A stretch of DNA of 64,000 nucleotides from Cristatella mucedo (Eukaryota > Bryozoa > Phylactolaemata > Cristatellidae): the NCBI GenBank assembly GCA_009760855.2, contig WPIO01000020.1, forward strand, positions 4,833,501-4,897,500, given 5' to 3'. Below the pieces are notes generated by a model. The model was given only the letters and a program-made list of their open reading frames with translations, did no database searches and had not been told where the DNA came from. Shown piece by piece: positions 11,586 to 64,000 of the stretch. Position numbers and translations under genes: made by a program. Position 1 is the stretch's first letter; each line of letters begins with the position of its first letter.

Positions 11586-13354
11586 AGCACTGCATGAGTC
11601 CGGCGAGCTTGGACAGTACTGCATTGGCTAGTGCAACTCCCTGAGCCAGAAGACCCGATGGGAGAACTCGTGGGCCACCCTGCGGTGGTTTCGGTTTGTG
11701 CCGAGTCAGTGTCGTCAGGGTCTGTTGTGGCCGTTAAAGGGAGACAGTGAGGCATGTTGAGAGTATGAACTCTCCTCTTTCGAGCTGAGCTCCTGCGATC
11801 AGCCTACAGCGGAGCCGTAGCTGCTGCTGCACGCTGCCGAACACGTAGAGCCCACAGAGAGCGAGAGACGAACCAACCTTGCGATCGGCGATCGCCATCG
11901 GTCCTCGCGGCGACCGTTATCTCGCCTGCGTTGACCATTGGAACGCTAGCTCGGAGCCGTCGCCGACTGAGGGGCTGAGTGGTCTAGCGTATGTCTCGTG
12001 AGAAAAAAACCCGAGGCCACCCCATTTCACCCAGACAGCTTCGCCCCACCCAGCTGCCGGGCCCAAGCTGAAGGCGCTGCGAAGGCGTCCTGAGCGCTGG
12101 GCAGTCGCACAGCCGTTTTCGCGCTGGCCTCGACACCACAGCCGTCCTTAGGGCGGGTGGCGAGAGGGACAGGCGAGCCGCGATGAAGAACGCCTGTTTG
12201 ACGTAGATACCGCAGCACACTCCGATACCGGCACGCCCTCGGCTGAGAGAGGCGGCAGGAGAGAGGCTGCTTTGGCCTGCTCGGACGCTATCAAGTGAGT
12301 GAGCTACGACGAACGTACCGTTATCTGGCGCCCTGCGAGCCGGCGTCTGAGCGCTGCCCGCGAACGGGCAGCTGGGACTGTCAGCTGCATGCAGCGCTCA
12401 GAGGGAGTTCAGGCGATCGAAGGTTCGGAGTTAAGTAGTAAGAACGAAATCGCTGTCTCCGCCCACTCATCAATCGCTAGGAGCTACATGTAGTTGGGAA
12501 TTTGTAGCTGCCGGCAGTCAAGTAGCAGTATTATGCAGTCCTACTGCCTGCCTGGGGATACGCTGGTTGCTTCGTGGGGTGGGGGGTGGTGGTAGGCAGA
12601 AGCTTTCCAGGCGGGCTCGCTAGCTAAGCAGCAAAGCAGATTGTAGGCAAGCGATTGTCCCCTTCCGCTGGTGTCGGACGGCGATCGCCTCCTCTGCGAC
12701 TTGTGCACCGAGCAAAATCTCGAGAGCTGGGTGATTCGGCCGGCGTGTACCTGGGCACCACGAGAGCGCTCGCGGACGCACGCGTGAACACGCTCGAGAG
12801 CAGCAGTGGTGTAGTGCGTTAATGCACGCCGACGATGCGAAAAGGTCGATGTTTATGTATCGCTCCCATTAGCAGCACTGGTGTTTGTGTGCAAAGCATC
12901 GGCCTAGGACGGTACGTTCTGCCTGCCCATCTCGAGTGCCTTGTGCAGCCTCCACCGGCCGATTGTAAACACCCGGACGTCAAATGCCGGCATCGTTTGC
13001 GTTAGCTGCACACTATTCCCTTGCTAGTTCACCGATTCTCCGTGGCGAACGGAGCGACGCAGGAATGAGTTCGCAGCACGAACGGGTTAGCTTGCTCTCG
13101 AGCAGTGGGGGAAGCAGACGCTGGCCTGCCCGACGCATTCTGCTCACTTGGCCCTTAAGGCAAGCCATCTGCTCAAGCCATCGGTCGCCTAAGGCCAGAG
13201 TGATCGGCGATAGTAGGTTCTCACAGTTTTAGATGTGCTGAGAATTTTCGGCCTCAATATGATCTCGTCAGTAGCTGAGGGCATGCACTCAGGGAATGCC
13301 ATCCCTCTTGGTAAATCAGCAGCCGACTCGAACCGACTTTCCGGTCATTTAATA

Positions 13355-13445
13355 GTATATTTGTTTGTATAGCACCATCGGAGAACTTAATCTCTTTCTA
13401 GGTATTGTATACATGTTTCAAAGGAAATATGGTTGCAAAGAAAGC
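13355..13445 (-). repeat. LINE-B/SINE-1 tail fragment
   Basis: TTTGTATAGCACCATCGGAG then AACTTAATCTCTTTCTAGGT is the reverse complement of the shared tail. Confidence 0.65.
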
Positions 13446-13671
13446 ATGGTTTGCCAACAGACAAGGTTCAATCCCGGCCCGTGCTCTGCTCTCACTTCCG
13501 TTCTCAGCCGACTTTTTAGCCGAAGAAGTGAAGCAGCCATCTTCGATCGGTTTCCCTGTCACACGTCACGTCGTTATAGACACCTGCAATGAAGGGATGC
13601 CAACATGCATAGTCAAATGCAAAGTCAAAGCAATGAGCACCAGTGCTAGCTGGGCAATGGTCCTAGACCAG

Positions 13672-13707
13672 CTGAGATTGTATCACTGTCTGAGATTGTA
13701 TCACTGT
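13672..13707. repeat. 18-bp tandem duplication
   Basis: CTGAGATTGTATCACTGT occurs twice in direct succession. Confidence 0.9.
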
Positions 13708-15787
13708 GTCACGTGAATATTTCCAGATTCGTGTAATGTTTCAAGACTCACCTGGCACTGAGATAGGTTGGCTACCTTTCGGTTATTGTTTCTTGCTTGC
13801 ATCGTTGGCCAGGCTCGATGCCCCAAACCCTGATTGGATTCATAAATGCTGCCACAGCTCCATATCCAGCTAGAGATAAGGGGCTCCAATCTGCAGCACC
13901 TCCACATGCCTGCACAGTGTCAGTGGTCTAGCACGTGATGAGTGTACAAGCCGAGCAAATATCAACCAGGAGTTTGCTATTGCTGCTTGTCCGTAGCTTG
14001 TCAGCAGGGATCGGGCTTCCAATTCTTCTGCTTCACGGCGAATAATGTCAGTGCAGAAAAGGTATCTGTTGATGCACCAGTAATGCAAGTGTTCATCCCT
14101 ATTTGGAATCATTCAAGTCCTTGAGGTAGTCTAGAATCATTAAACTAGCCTGTTGTATATAAACAATTACCGAAAATTGCTACCTAAAATCTGCCCAGCT
14201 TTCTACTTTTGCGCCACTGCCTGCAAGAGCCGTCCTAGGAAAATGTTCGCATCATTGCACCAGCCCTGGCAGCCCTTGAATTGTACCACCAGCACGCGTT
14301 GCATAAGCTTCTTCCTTACTTAGGCAGCACGTGCCACCGGCCAATGCTGCAGCCTCCTTCACCCAGTCCAACGTAAAGACCGGACAAGGGCGTACATTCA
14401 TTCAGTAGGCTGCGCAGGGAGAAGTGTTAGTTTGGCAATGCCAGTTTCGGACCCCTGGCTCGAAAGCAGCCTCTCGCCACTGAAGTGAATGCGTCAATCG
14501 CAGTGTCGCGCCGGTTGTTCGCTTTCGGGGCTGCGTTGTTCACTTGTTCACCTTCAACCGCTTGAGAGTGGCGTCTGCCCGTGTGTAAGCATGCGACGTG
14601 GGAGAATGGCCTTCAGCAAACACTCAAGGTGCTGGCATCACCAGCGTCCAAATGCTAAGCAACAATCGCGTATGGTAACGTCGGGCTATTGGTATGGAAT
14701 CCTGCCGAGCTGCAACGGCAGTAGCTCTCATACCACACAGCCGCACTACCTTGCGCAAGATTCTAGTCTAGACGAATCCATCCAGGAATCCATCGATGAT
14801 CTGTCCTTGCCAGGTTCGACGGAAGGTGGCTGTTCCCAAAATAGGTCCAAGGAAAGGTGAAGAGTATGCCACCATCCAAGGTCTTACAAAATACTGGGCT
14901 GCCTCACGACGTCAGCTTAAGACGTTTTGCAGCGCTGAGTCTTCGACAACCCTATCCACCCGCCCGACGGGCTGCAGCACCCAAAGCTGATATCAGGGTG
15001 AGACAATTCGCAGCTCCCAGCTCGCTGCTACAAGGCAGACCGGGGCACGGCATATTCCAGAACGCGGCAGGCTATTGAGGATGACATATCATGCCAGCGC
15101 TGTGTGCCTACCGCTGGCCTCCCTGGCAGTACCCCTCAGAGGTAGCATTAGGGAGGGATGCCTGGGTCTCAGTAGAATGCCCGGCGTCAGGAAGTGAGCT
15201 GTACTCAAGATCGGAGAAGCTGGGAAGATAGCTGCTGCAAGTAGTGCGCTGCCTCACTCGCCACACAGCTGGTGACACTCTGCTGCAGTCAGGCAGATTG
15301 CCATTAGCCATTGCCGTTAGCTAGTTTGTGAGCAACTTGTAGGCAGCATGTGCAGCTCCTACATCGTGGCGCACCCTGGTCTACAGCTGCCAGCCCACTG
15401 TGCAGCCGGCAACTGGCTGTCACTACCAACACACCTTGCTAGAGTGCCTGCCTCACCTGCCCTGACTCCCGGCTGGGCAGCTGCATTGTGGAGCCGGCCC
15501 TGTGTAGGGCCTTTGTACACACTAGCCGCCGGGTCCTCGTGTGACCGGACAATGGGCTGTCAGGCGAAACTTTGCTCTAGAAGCCATTGACGTCAGCCGA
15601 CGAATTCTTCGGCCGGTTTTGAAAACAAGAGCAATTATAAGTCTACATTGAGGACGTAATAACCGCCGCACTGTCGAGCTGCTCGCTTGTAGAAGAAGCC
15701 CCTAGAGTGGTTCTTTGGCATGCCTGCCTAGATCATGATTGAGTCGAAGCCACAGTAGTGCTTTTCTCTGCACTGCACACACTGGGT

Positions 15788-15842
15788 GCTGCTGCTGCTG
15801 CTACTCCGGCTGCTGCTGCTGCTACTCCGGCTGCTGCTGCTG
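15788..15842. repeat. (CTG)n-rich patch
   Basis: Two 21-bp units of CTGCTGCTGCTGCTACTCCGG followed by more CTG. It explains the poly-Ser/Leu frames here. Confidence 0.85.
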
Positions 15843-16694
15843 CCCATGCAGAAGCTCAAGAAGCACTCAGCTACTTTGGTAGTGGCAATCAGCCGCTGCG
15901 GCTCCGGTAGGAGGCAGTACTCACCAGTCGCTCCCATTTCTGTGGGTAATCAGCAGGAGATATCGGCCCACGTGTAGGCTGCTTCAGACGCCCTGCTGCC
16001 CATGTCTTGGGGCAACCACCATGGCTTCTGCTGCCCTTTGTATGTCCGAGCCGCCCGTGGGATGCACCTAGCCAGGCTAGCAAACTGCTGCTAGTCGGTC
16101 GTCGGCAGGTAGCATCATGCGGTGCGACCACGGTGACTGAGTGTACGTGTCCTTGCATGGAAATGTTCATTGGTAAGTGGCTGTAGTGAATCAGGGCATA
16201 GTTGGCATTCAGCAGCAATGCGTCATTGTGGCAAGTGCTTCAGTAGCCAAACGTAGCAGTATGGCAAGAAAAACAGGTCAGATGTTGATGCAGTGGAGGT
16301 GGCAGCAGCAGCAGCCGGAATTGTAGCCGGAACAGAGTTGGTGGCGGATGCACTGGCTGCAGTACTGGCAGCATTTGCTCGGCTGCAGCAGACACAGCAG
16401 TCTGACAGCAGCAGCAAGCAATGACACAAGCAACTGCAGCGACTGGTTCCGGAAAAAGTAAAGGGCTGCTGATTGACCAACCTAGCTATTTTACTTTACC
16501 TATTTAGTGTGGGGGAGATCAAGCAGCTTTCAGTGGTCTAGCAGTACGGGCTGAAGAGATAAAGAATGGGCTGTTGCAGTGCTTGATTGAGCTCATGGCC
16601 GTAGAGCCTGAGCACCACGTTGCTTGGCAGCTGCCATAGTGGCAGCGGCAGCAGAGCAACAGCAGCAGCTGCTGTAGTGGTGCCAGCAATTGCA

Positions 16695-16850
16695 GTAATG
16701 TAGCAATGTGTATCTCCGTCTGTAACTCCACAAAGTCATAAAAACCATGTGGGTGTTACGCAGGAGAGTTTTGTAGGAGAGTGCACTCACAGCCAAAGTG
16801 GCTTTCGGTACGCATTTGGTAGCCAACAGACTTCTTCCCACTGCGACGAA
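16695..16850 (-). repeat. LINE-A 3' end fragment
   Basis: Same 3' UTR as at 1971-2095 (GTAACTCCACAAAGTCATAA, GTGGGTGTTACGCAGGAGAG) and the same minus-strand peptide SVGYQMRTESHFGCEC. Confidence 0.85.
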
Positions 16851-17681
16851 CGATCACAGCCCTGGTATACGCTAAATATCGTGCGAGCCTCGCATGCCAC
16901 GCAAGGAGCCGAGAAGGAGAGCCTGAGTGTTTGGCAGTCGAGTATGCGGGCATTTGCTGAGCTACTCTTCACCTCTGGGCGCCGAGCAGCAGCTGTGGCG
17001 GAGACGCTTTTGTTGAGCAATCAGCAGCCCAACAAACTGCATTGGATGGGGCCTGCAAACCCCAGCTCTACGCGGCCGCTGGGATGCTGCACCCAGGGAG
17101 CAGCTGGATTTCAGTGCTGGCGTTGCTGCCACTGCAGTTGCCAACTGCCATCGCCGGCCAGATTGCTGCTGCTGCTGCTACTGCGGCTCGTTCCTCTCCA
17201 GCTGCCACGGCCACCACTTTTCCCCAACAGAAGCCTTCCCATCACCACCACTGATGAGCTCAGCCACCAGGCCATCAGTGTCGGTCGGAAGACAAGCGTT
17301 TCGCACTACGTTCAGCAGTATGCCTATGCCTTCACCCGATCTACCAACTGAAGATTGTCCGGCAGCTTGCTTCTATGTTAATCAATGCATGCCTTTCGGC
17401 CTGTTCGAACTTTGCCTTCACCCTTTTCATTGGTGCCCATTGTCGACGACGCCAAGATGTTTACTCTGGCACCACCGTCGCATGAGTTTTTCCCTCTGGC
17501 ATGGCTCCTGCAAGCAAAAAGCTGCCCTCAGCCGGCGCTGGGCGTGCTTCTTTTTTTCGCTCATCCTGCGTGATTACAAAGGACACATTGACTTATGACT
17601 GCATGTCTGCTGTAGCTCTTAGTTCGGCGCCGTTGTCGAGATAAGGCCACCTCACCTCAGTGACACATCTTGCTGGCCGCC

Positions 17682-58155
<40,474 letters not shown>

Positions 58156-60204
58156 CTCCGGTGCGAGTGGCGAAACGGCGGCGTCTCGACACCCGACGAG
58201 ATTTCGTTCCGACACTGGCGACGAGATCACGTGCCGACACCCGACGAGGTCGATCGGCAAGCGGCAGTCGGTCGCAGTCTTCGCTCGACTCTTCTCCGTG
58301 AGAAGGCGGCCGCTCGCTCGGGACTCGAGTCACAATTATTTTTCGCGTATTTATTGTCGCCCAATTCGGAGGGGCCGCGGCAGCAGCTGACCGCGCCGGA
58401 GATGGTCGGTCGGCAGCAGACCGACCGGATGCGGTCACCTGCGGCGGCCGGCGACGGACGCCCGGCGCTGCTGCTGGCGCAGCCCGCGCAGCTGCATCCG
58501 TCCTTTTGGCTCCCCGCCGCCGGTCGGGTGAGCTCGCAGAAGGACGTCTTCCGGTCACTTAATCCCATGCAAAACTTGCGTGCCCGCTCTACAATGGAGC
58601 GCCGCCTCGTCGGCAGCCGGGAAGTGCCGACGAGAGAAAGCGGTGTCGGACCGGCGCCCAATCGGCACGCTAGATACCGACGCCGGCCGAAGAGGCCGGC
58701 CGCGACCTGCCCTCTGCCGCTCGAGAATGCACTGCTTGAGGCGGCTGGCAGCGCTCACCCCCCCCCCCCCCCCCGCGAGCGAGCAGCTGCGCCTCGTTCG
58801 GGCGCTCCAACCATCGCTCGCTCGAGCCGGGCACGACGTTCGCAGAGGTGCCTCTGTGGCTCGATCTGAAAAGACTGTGAGCGGCTGCGAAGGCTGGGAG
58901 TGGTGACGCGCTTGCAGCACTCGGACGAGCAGTGCGAGAGGCCACCTCTCGGTACGTGCGCTGCTGCGGCTGCCACCACCACCCTCTAAATAGCCTCGCT
59001 GTTCATTGACCGCTTTAGTAGTGTCACGCTCAAGTTCTACAATACAGCGTCGCTTTTCAAGCTCGAATCGTCGCGCTACCGCTGGCCTGCAAGTGACGCA
59101 CTAGCGGCGCCCTGCCTCGGGCGGACAAGCCGAAATGCGAAGATCGCGAGTTGACCCCGGGGGCGGGTCAGGGGTAGTTCTCGTGCTTCGGTGGAGAGAC
59201 AGGCGGGCACGGAGACCTGCAGAGGAAGGGGGCGAAGAGGCAAGCGCACATGCGCTTTGAGGCAACCAAAGTAGAGCACAACGAGGCGATGGAAGCGGGA
59301 GAGCGAGCAGGAACGCAGACGGTGGTCACGTCGCGGCTGCTGGCAGCTTCCGGTGAGCGACTCGCTGTACTCGGCGTCGCATCTCTCGCGCTCGGCCTCT
59401 CGCTCGTCTCGCCGTTCAGAGGGAGGGGCCGCGGCTAAGCGTGAGCGCGAGGACTCTCCTCTGTGTAATCCTCTTGGACGAAACGGCTCAGCGGGCGCTA
59501 CCCACAGTTGGGTTCTCCACTGTGGTTCTCCTCTACTGAAAAGCGGTGGGAGGATGGTCGATGCGCCATGCTAGCTGCCAGCAGCCTTCATCTCGAGCTG
59601 CTTATTCAGAGGGGGGCGATGCGTGGCCACGAAATACAGACAGTCAAGCGAGTGAGCAGTGTCATTTGATGCGAAAGATTTGGATGGAAGAGATGTGCTG
59701 TCATCGGCAACTAGAGAATAACTATGAACGCTTCGTCAGACCTCTTTCCCGCGAGCCCAGCCTTGGCGTGGAATCGACAAGCTTTTTTTCCGACGGGCGA
59801 GACTACTCTCGAGCTAAAGCTACCGCACCAGGATTGAGTCGCCATTTTGCTAGCGGCAACACATCCGCTTAACGCTGCTCACAAACCAAGTGTTTCACGA
59901 CCCTCAATTACAATCGGGAAGTTTTGGTGCAGGCACTTCGCATCCTGCTATCCGGGCACGCATTTGGCCAGATGTCAGCTTGCTGGCTTGGCCGCATCAA
60001 ATGGCATAAAATGCCTTTGCACAGCTATGCTTTGACATCTGAAGTTCACACCGATGATCTAGGAATATCAATAGAGAGACTGGGCGGAAATGGCTGATGT
60101 CCTGATCGTCTATATTGTTGACTTCCTAATCTTTCTAATGTGTTGCCAAACGGCAGCCTTTTCTAAGATGTAGGGACACAACTTGGAGTCTTACTTAGTA
60201 CGAA
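58156..60204. other. 3' flank of PDE9A, CpG-rich, no second gene recognised
   Basis: Likely includes the PDE9A 3' UTR. A C15-16 run lies at about 58759-58774. CpG-rich open frames of up to 212 codons (58231-58869) on both strands show no recognised domain. The first AATAAA I noticed is at 60209, at the edge of a SINE. Confidence 0.5.
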
Positions 60205-60388
60205 AAAAAATAAAATACTAGCTGATTCAGCAGCCTCGTTTGTATAGTGACAACAGAATCTTTACGGCTACGGCCACCGCGTGCAGCAGCAATACAGGAT
60301 CGTCCGCCGCAGGATTAGGACCCACGACCTCGGGACCGAGGTCGGGAAAAGCTGCTGCCTTACTTAGTGTGTCGTCACGGCTCGCTAT
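60205..60388 (-). repeat. SINE-2 copy
   Basis: ACTAGCTGATTCAGCAGCCT end, CCGCAGGATTAGGACCCACG (inverse box B, mutated), GTGTGTCGTCACGGCTCGC head. Confidence 0.78.
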
Positions 60389-61360
60389 GTCACTTATACA
60401 GGGAGTAGGAAATGTAATCCGCCTACATATCTCCTTATCTATACTCAGTACCAACGCTTACGTTTGCTATATCTCGCATACTATCTCACTCTAGATGAGG
60501 TCGCACCCCTGGCGATAACTCAGGAAGCAATTCTAATTTCGGCCGGCGACAGGCCTAGCGCTGAGAGCTGGCGACTGATGACTGTAGACGACGCAGCGCG
60601 ACGCCAGACGGCTAGAGAGCGGCCTATCGACTCACGCTCTCACTCCCAGTCTCAGACAGCGGCCGCGGCGGCCGGCGGGCTATTCTCGCAGCCACTTCTC
60701 CTGCAGCGGCTCGAAATCGGGGCAAGAGACCTCCATAAACCGCCTCGACCGCTTCGTGCGGACGCTCTTATGTCGCCGGCATTGAAATTGCCTCACGTCG
60801 CGGCGACTGGGCCGCTTTTATCACCGACTCGTTGTAGATATTGGATGGGCTAGAGGGCCGAGCTGAAATCGATGGTCGGTCTGTGCAGGGCAGGGGAGCG
60901 TGGAGCGCTTCAGCCTTGGCGGCATCCCCGAGTAGCTACGGTAGCCCAGACCCTACTAGCGGCCACTGTGAAGCATCGGGAGGAACAGGCTGGCACCAGA
61001 ATAAGAATGGCCGAATAACTAACTATAAGTGACACGCGGCACCATCGAGAAATGCTCACATTGACAAGGTGCAAGGAGAAACTCAAAAAAAAGAGCAAGT
61101 ACCTCAAGAACTCCCATGCCGTGAGCCACCCAGGCGGTTAGCGATCGCTGCGATGGAACGAACATTCGACGGCGGATGCGCCCGCCCTTCGCCCGCTCTT
61201 TGACGACGGGCGTTCGGCAGGTCAGCAATCACCCTGCGGTAGCATTCGGTGGCCAACGGCCCGGCATTTTCGACGCCCCGCCGAGCGTCCTAGCCGTGCG
61301 AGAATGGCAACATCACCGGCTACTTCCTAGCAACGACTCGCAGCAACTTCTGTCGATGCG

Positions 61361-61425
61361 TCGCCCGAACCGTCACCCGAACCGTCGCCCGAACCGCCGC
61401 TCGAAGCACCGTCCGAACCGTCGCC
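61361..61425. repeat. 12-bp tandem repeat, about five units
   Basis: Unit CCCGAACCGTCG with substitutions. Confidence 0.88.
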
Positions 61426-61915
61426 AAATTAGCTAAGCCAGCTTCGTTTAGGTATTACCGCACCGCAAGCATCGCGGCCACCGAGCACCGGGGCTCCGCG
61501 ATAAGGTCGGCGCGCTTGTGTGTGCGCAGCGCCGCATTCTCCACTCAATATCAGACCGGGTGAGCAGCGACGCCTGCGCGATACGCCCGCGCCTTTTGCC
61601 AGCGGTCACGGCGGCAGTTCGCGTCTGGCTGTGCAGAGTTCGGAGCCGCCAGCGTCGCCGCTCTCGCTAGAAAGATGGAGCCAAACCCGCAGGCAACTGC
61701 GGAGCCAGCGAGCGTTCGACTCTAGCGCCTCACTCACGCACGCATGTACGCACGCACGCGTGCCTCGAGCGCTGCTCCTTCGTCGGCTCTGGCGACGGCT
61801 ACGGCCGCCCCACCACCGCCACCGCTGCCGATGGGACGCCGAGGACTCGATCGGGTGAGTGAGCCCGGGGGGGGGGGGCGAGGCGGCTCGGCCTCGAGGC
61901 TACGGAGACTCGTCG

Positions 61916-61939
61916 CTCTCTCTCTCTCTCTCTCTCTCG
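61916..61939. repeat. Short (CT)n tract
   Basis: Twelve CT units inside the CpG-rich block. Confidence 0.9.
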
Positions 61940-62888
61940 AGCGCGCGCTCGTGACGTTCTTTTCGGAACGTTTCGCCAAAGGCTGGGCGATCGGGAGTGG
62001 CTCGTCTGCTCTTGCAGAGAGCGTCGTCGGTGCGACATTACTTCTGAAGGAAGCGGTCTCCGCACGGTCGTCGTCCGCGCTCGCGTCGCCCGACCGTTCG
62101 ACCCTTCGGTGACAGGCCGCTGACGCCGAAGCTCGGCGGTACGTCTTCGACGACGCTGCCGTTAACGAGATTATTGAACCTTTCGCACGATGCCGCTTCC
62201 AACTCGCGTCTCTCGCACTTTCACGAAAGCGTCTGTCTGCACGTGCGTCCGCCCGCATGCCCGGCGCTGCGGTCGCCGGACACTAAACGACTCCGTGGGC
62301 TTCCGACGACGCATAGAGTTCTACTCGCGCAGAAGGGGCGCCTTGCTTGCGCTCATCCAGGTAGCGCCAGCCAGGTGGTTCGGGCCGGTCTAAGCGGTAA
62401 CCGCAGGCGAGCATCGATCCACTCGACTGCGTCTCCACCCCCTCCCCCACCAACATCCGGTGCCACTGGGCAGCTGGCATTGGCCATTGCGCTGGCCGCT
62501 TCCGGGCATCTGTATAGCAGACGTGGGTCGCACTCCGATGCGGCGGCGGCGTCGAATCGGCCGTGAGCGAGATTGGGTTGTGCTTGAGCGCTCGTCGGTG
62601 TCGCTGAGCGCTAGCGTTGGAAAAGCTCGAGGCTAAACGAGCCGTACAATTATTATTCCCCCGCGGCCGCTAGTCCTTTGTAGATCCCCTGGATATGCGG
62701 GAAGCCGAATCCTTCGCTCTCCCAGTCTTCGGCGGCTCGCTCGGAGTACGCACTTCTCCCGCCTGTAGGTAGAGCGAGCGCCATTGCGCTCGGCAGGAAT
62801 GGCGCGGTCTCAATCATACCGGGGCAGCTTTTTAATCTTGCTTCCAGCAAGTCCGCTCGAATGCCAATGTAATTCGCCATGCCACACA

Positions 62889-63075
<187 letters not shown>

Positions 63076-64000
63076 ACGGTCGCTTGGAGAGCCGCGGGAT
63101 ATAGCTGCCGGGCGTAGGGAACGCCCGGGGCAGAGACTTAATTGCTGCTCTATCCGGTCGGTCGCCGCGGGCCTCAACGCCGCCCAGTCGCACGTAAGCA
63201 GCGCCGACCGACTTCGAGCTGGGTTCGCGCAGATTGTCTCGCCGACTGCTGTCTGAAAATGCTTTTACGGATAATTGTCGTAATTATCGTTATCGCACGC
63301 TTAATGCGAGTAAACAGGCCGTAATCGCTCGCCAAACCGCGAGCCTAAGAGCCAAGGAGCTCCCGCTCCGCCCCGCTCCCGTCGCCGGCTGCATTCAATT
63401 CTACGCCTGCCCGTCGGTCCGTCTGCTCGTCCGTCCGCCCGCCCGCCCGCCCGCCCGCCAGCCAGAGCTCAGGGTGGCCGCTGACGGTCAACAATCCGCC
63501 GCGGAATCTCTCCGCCGCCGCCGAACGCAGGTGAAGCGCTCGAGCTCCGCTCGCTGCCCGCGCTCGCTCGCGGCTCGTCATTTCCACCACGCTGAGGCTC
63601 GGCGCGGTCGGCTGCGGTTTCGGGCCGAAGGAAACTGGCACTGGCGACGCACGCCACCGCAGCCGCCACCACAGCCACCGCCGTGCCCGAGGCAGCGGCG
63701 ACGACGACTTTCGACGCCGGAATGCGTGCAGCGAGTAGATAGGGCGCAATCGAGCGAACGGCTCGCTCTGCTCGGCACTCGACCCTGCGCTGCCAGCGCG
63801 TCCGAAAGGAGCCCCGCACGAGCGAGTAGCGCAGCGCGTACAGCTCTTCGTCATACTGGCGGACTGGCACTGGACCGCGCCTCTTCGACCGACGAGCGTC
63901 GTGGCTTTAGCGCCTTCGCCAGCGGCAGCGCCCGCAGCGCGGCGTCTCGGCGATGAGACGCGCTCGCTTCGCGAAACGCTCTCGGTGGCGCGACTTCGGT

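Larger units (their letters stand above)
10701..17681. other. 7 kb upstream of PDE9A, no coding gene recognised
   Basis: Contains a SINE-1 copy (11458-11585, minus), a SINE/LINE tail (13355-13445, minus), an 18-bp tandem duplication (13672-13707), a CTG patch (15788-15842) and a LINE-A fragment (16695-16850). A donor-like AA|GTGAGT lies near 12294. The open frames of up to 200 codons (for example 16749-17351) show no domain and are interrupted by repeats. Confidence 0.5.

Noticed and set aside
16749..17351. 200-codon plus frame
   Set aside because: Its start lies inside an antisense LINE-A fragment, and the rest is CTG/Leu-rich.
58231..58869. 212-codon plus frame after PDE9A
   Set aside because: Same composition effect; several long frames overlap on both strands and none has a recognised motif.
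63234..63956. 240-codon plus frame at the right end
   Set aside because: The frame stays open because the DNA is GC-rich and poor in stops; overlapping long frames exist on the other strand, and the peptide is Arg/Ala/Pro-rich without a domain.

Overview
The window is metazoan nuclear DNA. It has spliced coding exons with GT-AG (and one apparent GC-AG) introns, tRNA-derived SINEs, 3' ends of non-LTR retrotransposons, a decayed hAT transposase, long (GA)n tracts and CpG-rich islands. I see no bacterial operons, no rRNA and no convincing tRNA gene. The species cannot be fixed from the sequence. The protein resembles PDE9 of bilaterian invertebrates in general, and the repeat load suggests a mid-sized, repeat-rich invertebrate genome.

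The one gene I can support is a complete plus-strand coding sequence for a PDE9A-type cGMP-specific 3',5'-cyclic phosphodiesterase. It spans about 17682-58155 in 12 coding exons. None of the long open frames represents it; it was assembled by joining short exons by splice sites and phase. All phases match, giving 1476 coding nt including the stop (491 residues). The order is a PDE9 N-terminal domain (exons 1-2), a coiled-coil-like segment (exon 3), a linker (exon 4) and the PDEase_I catalytic domain (exons 5-12). The metal ligands, the catalytic histidine, the purine-clamping glutamine/phenylalanine and the PDE9-type glutamate that favours cGMP are all present.

Layout. 1-5 kb: SINE and LINE fragments, including two opposed copies of one LINE, then a minus-strand hAT transposase relic. 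5-8 kb: little apart from one SINE. About 8.1-10.7 kb: a CpG-rich block with (GCC)n minisatellite and strong splice-donor-like sites, a plausible promoter/5' UTR region for the PDE9 gene (inference). 11-17.6 kb: no recognised gene. 17.7-58.2 kb: the PDE9 gene, with introns carrying most of the repeats (GA/CT tracts, SINEs, LINE 3' ends, a 20-bp array, a perfect 20-bp-arm palindrome, a 28-bp minisatellite). 58-64 kb: CpG-rich DNA with no recognised gene, possibly the promoter region of a neighbour.

The best leads are a 33-nt in-frame microexon candidate in intron 10, the apparent GC-AG intron 3, and a SINE family that shares its 3' stem-loop tail with a LINE family present in the same window. 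I found nothing that looks like a new multi-gene system.
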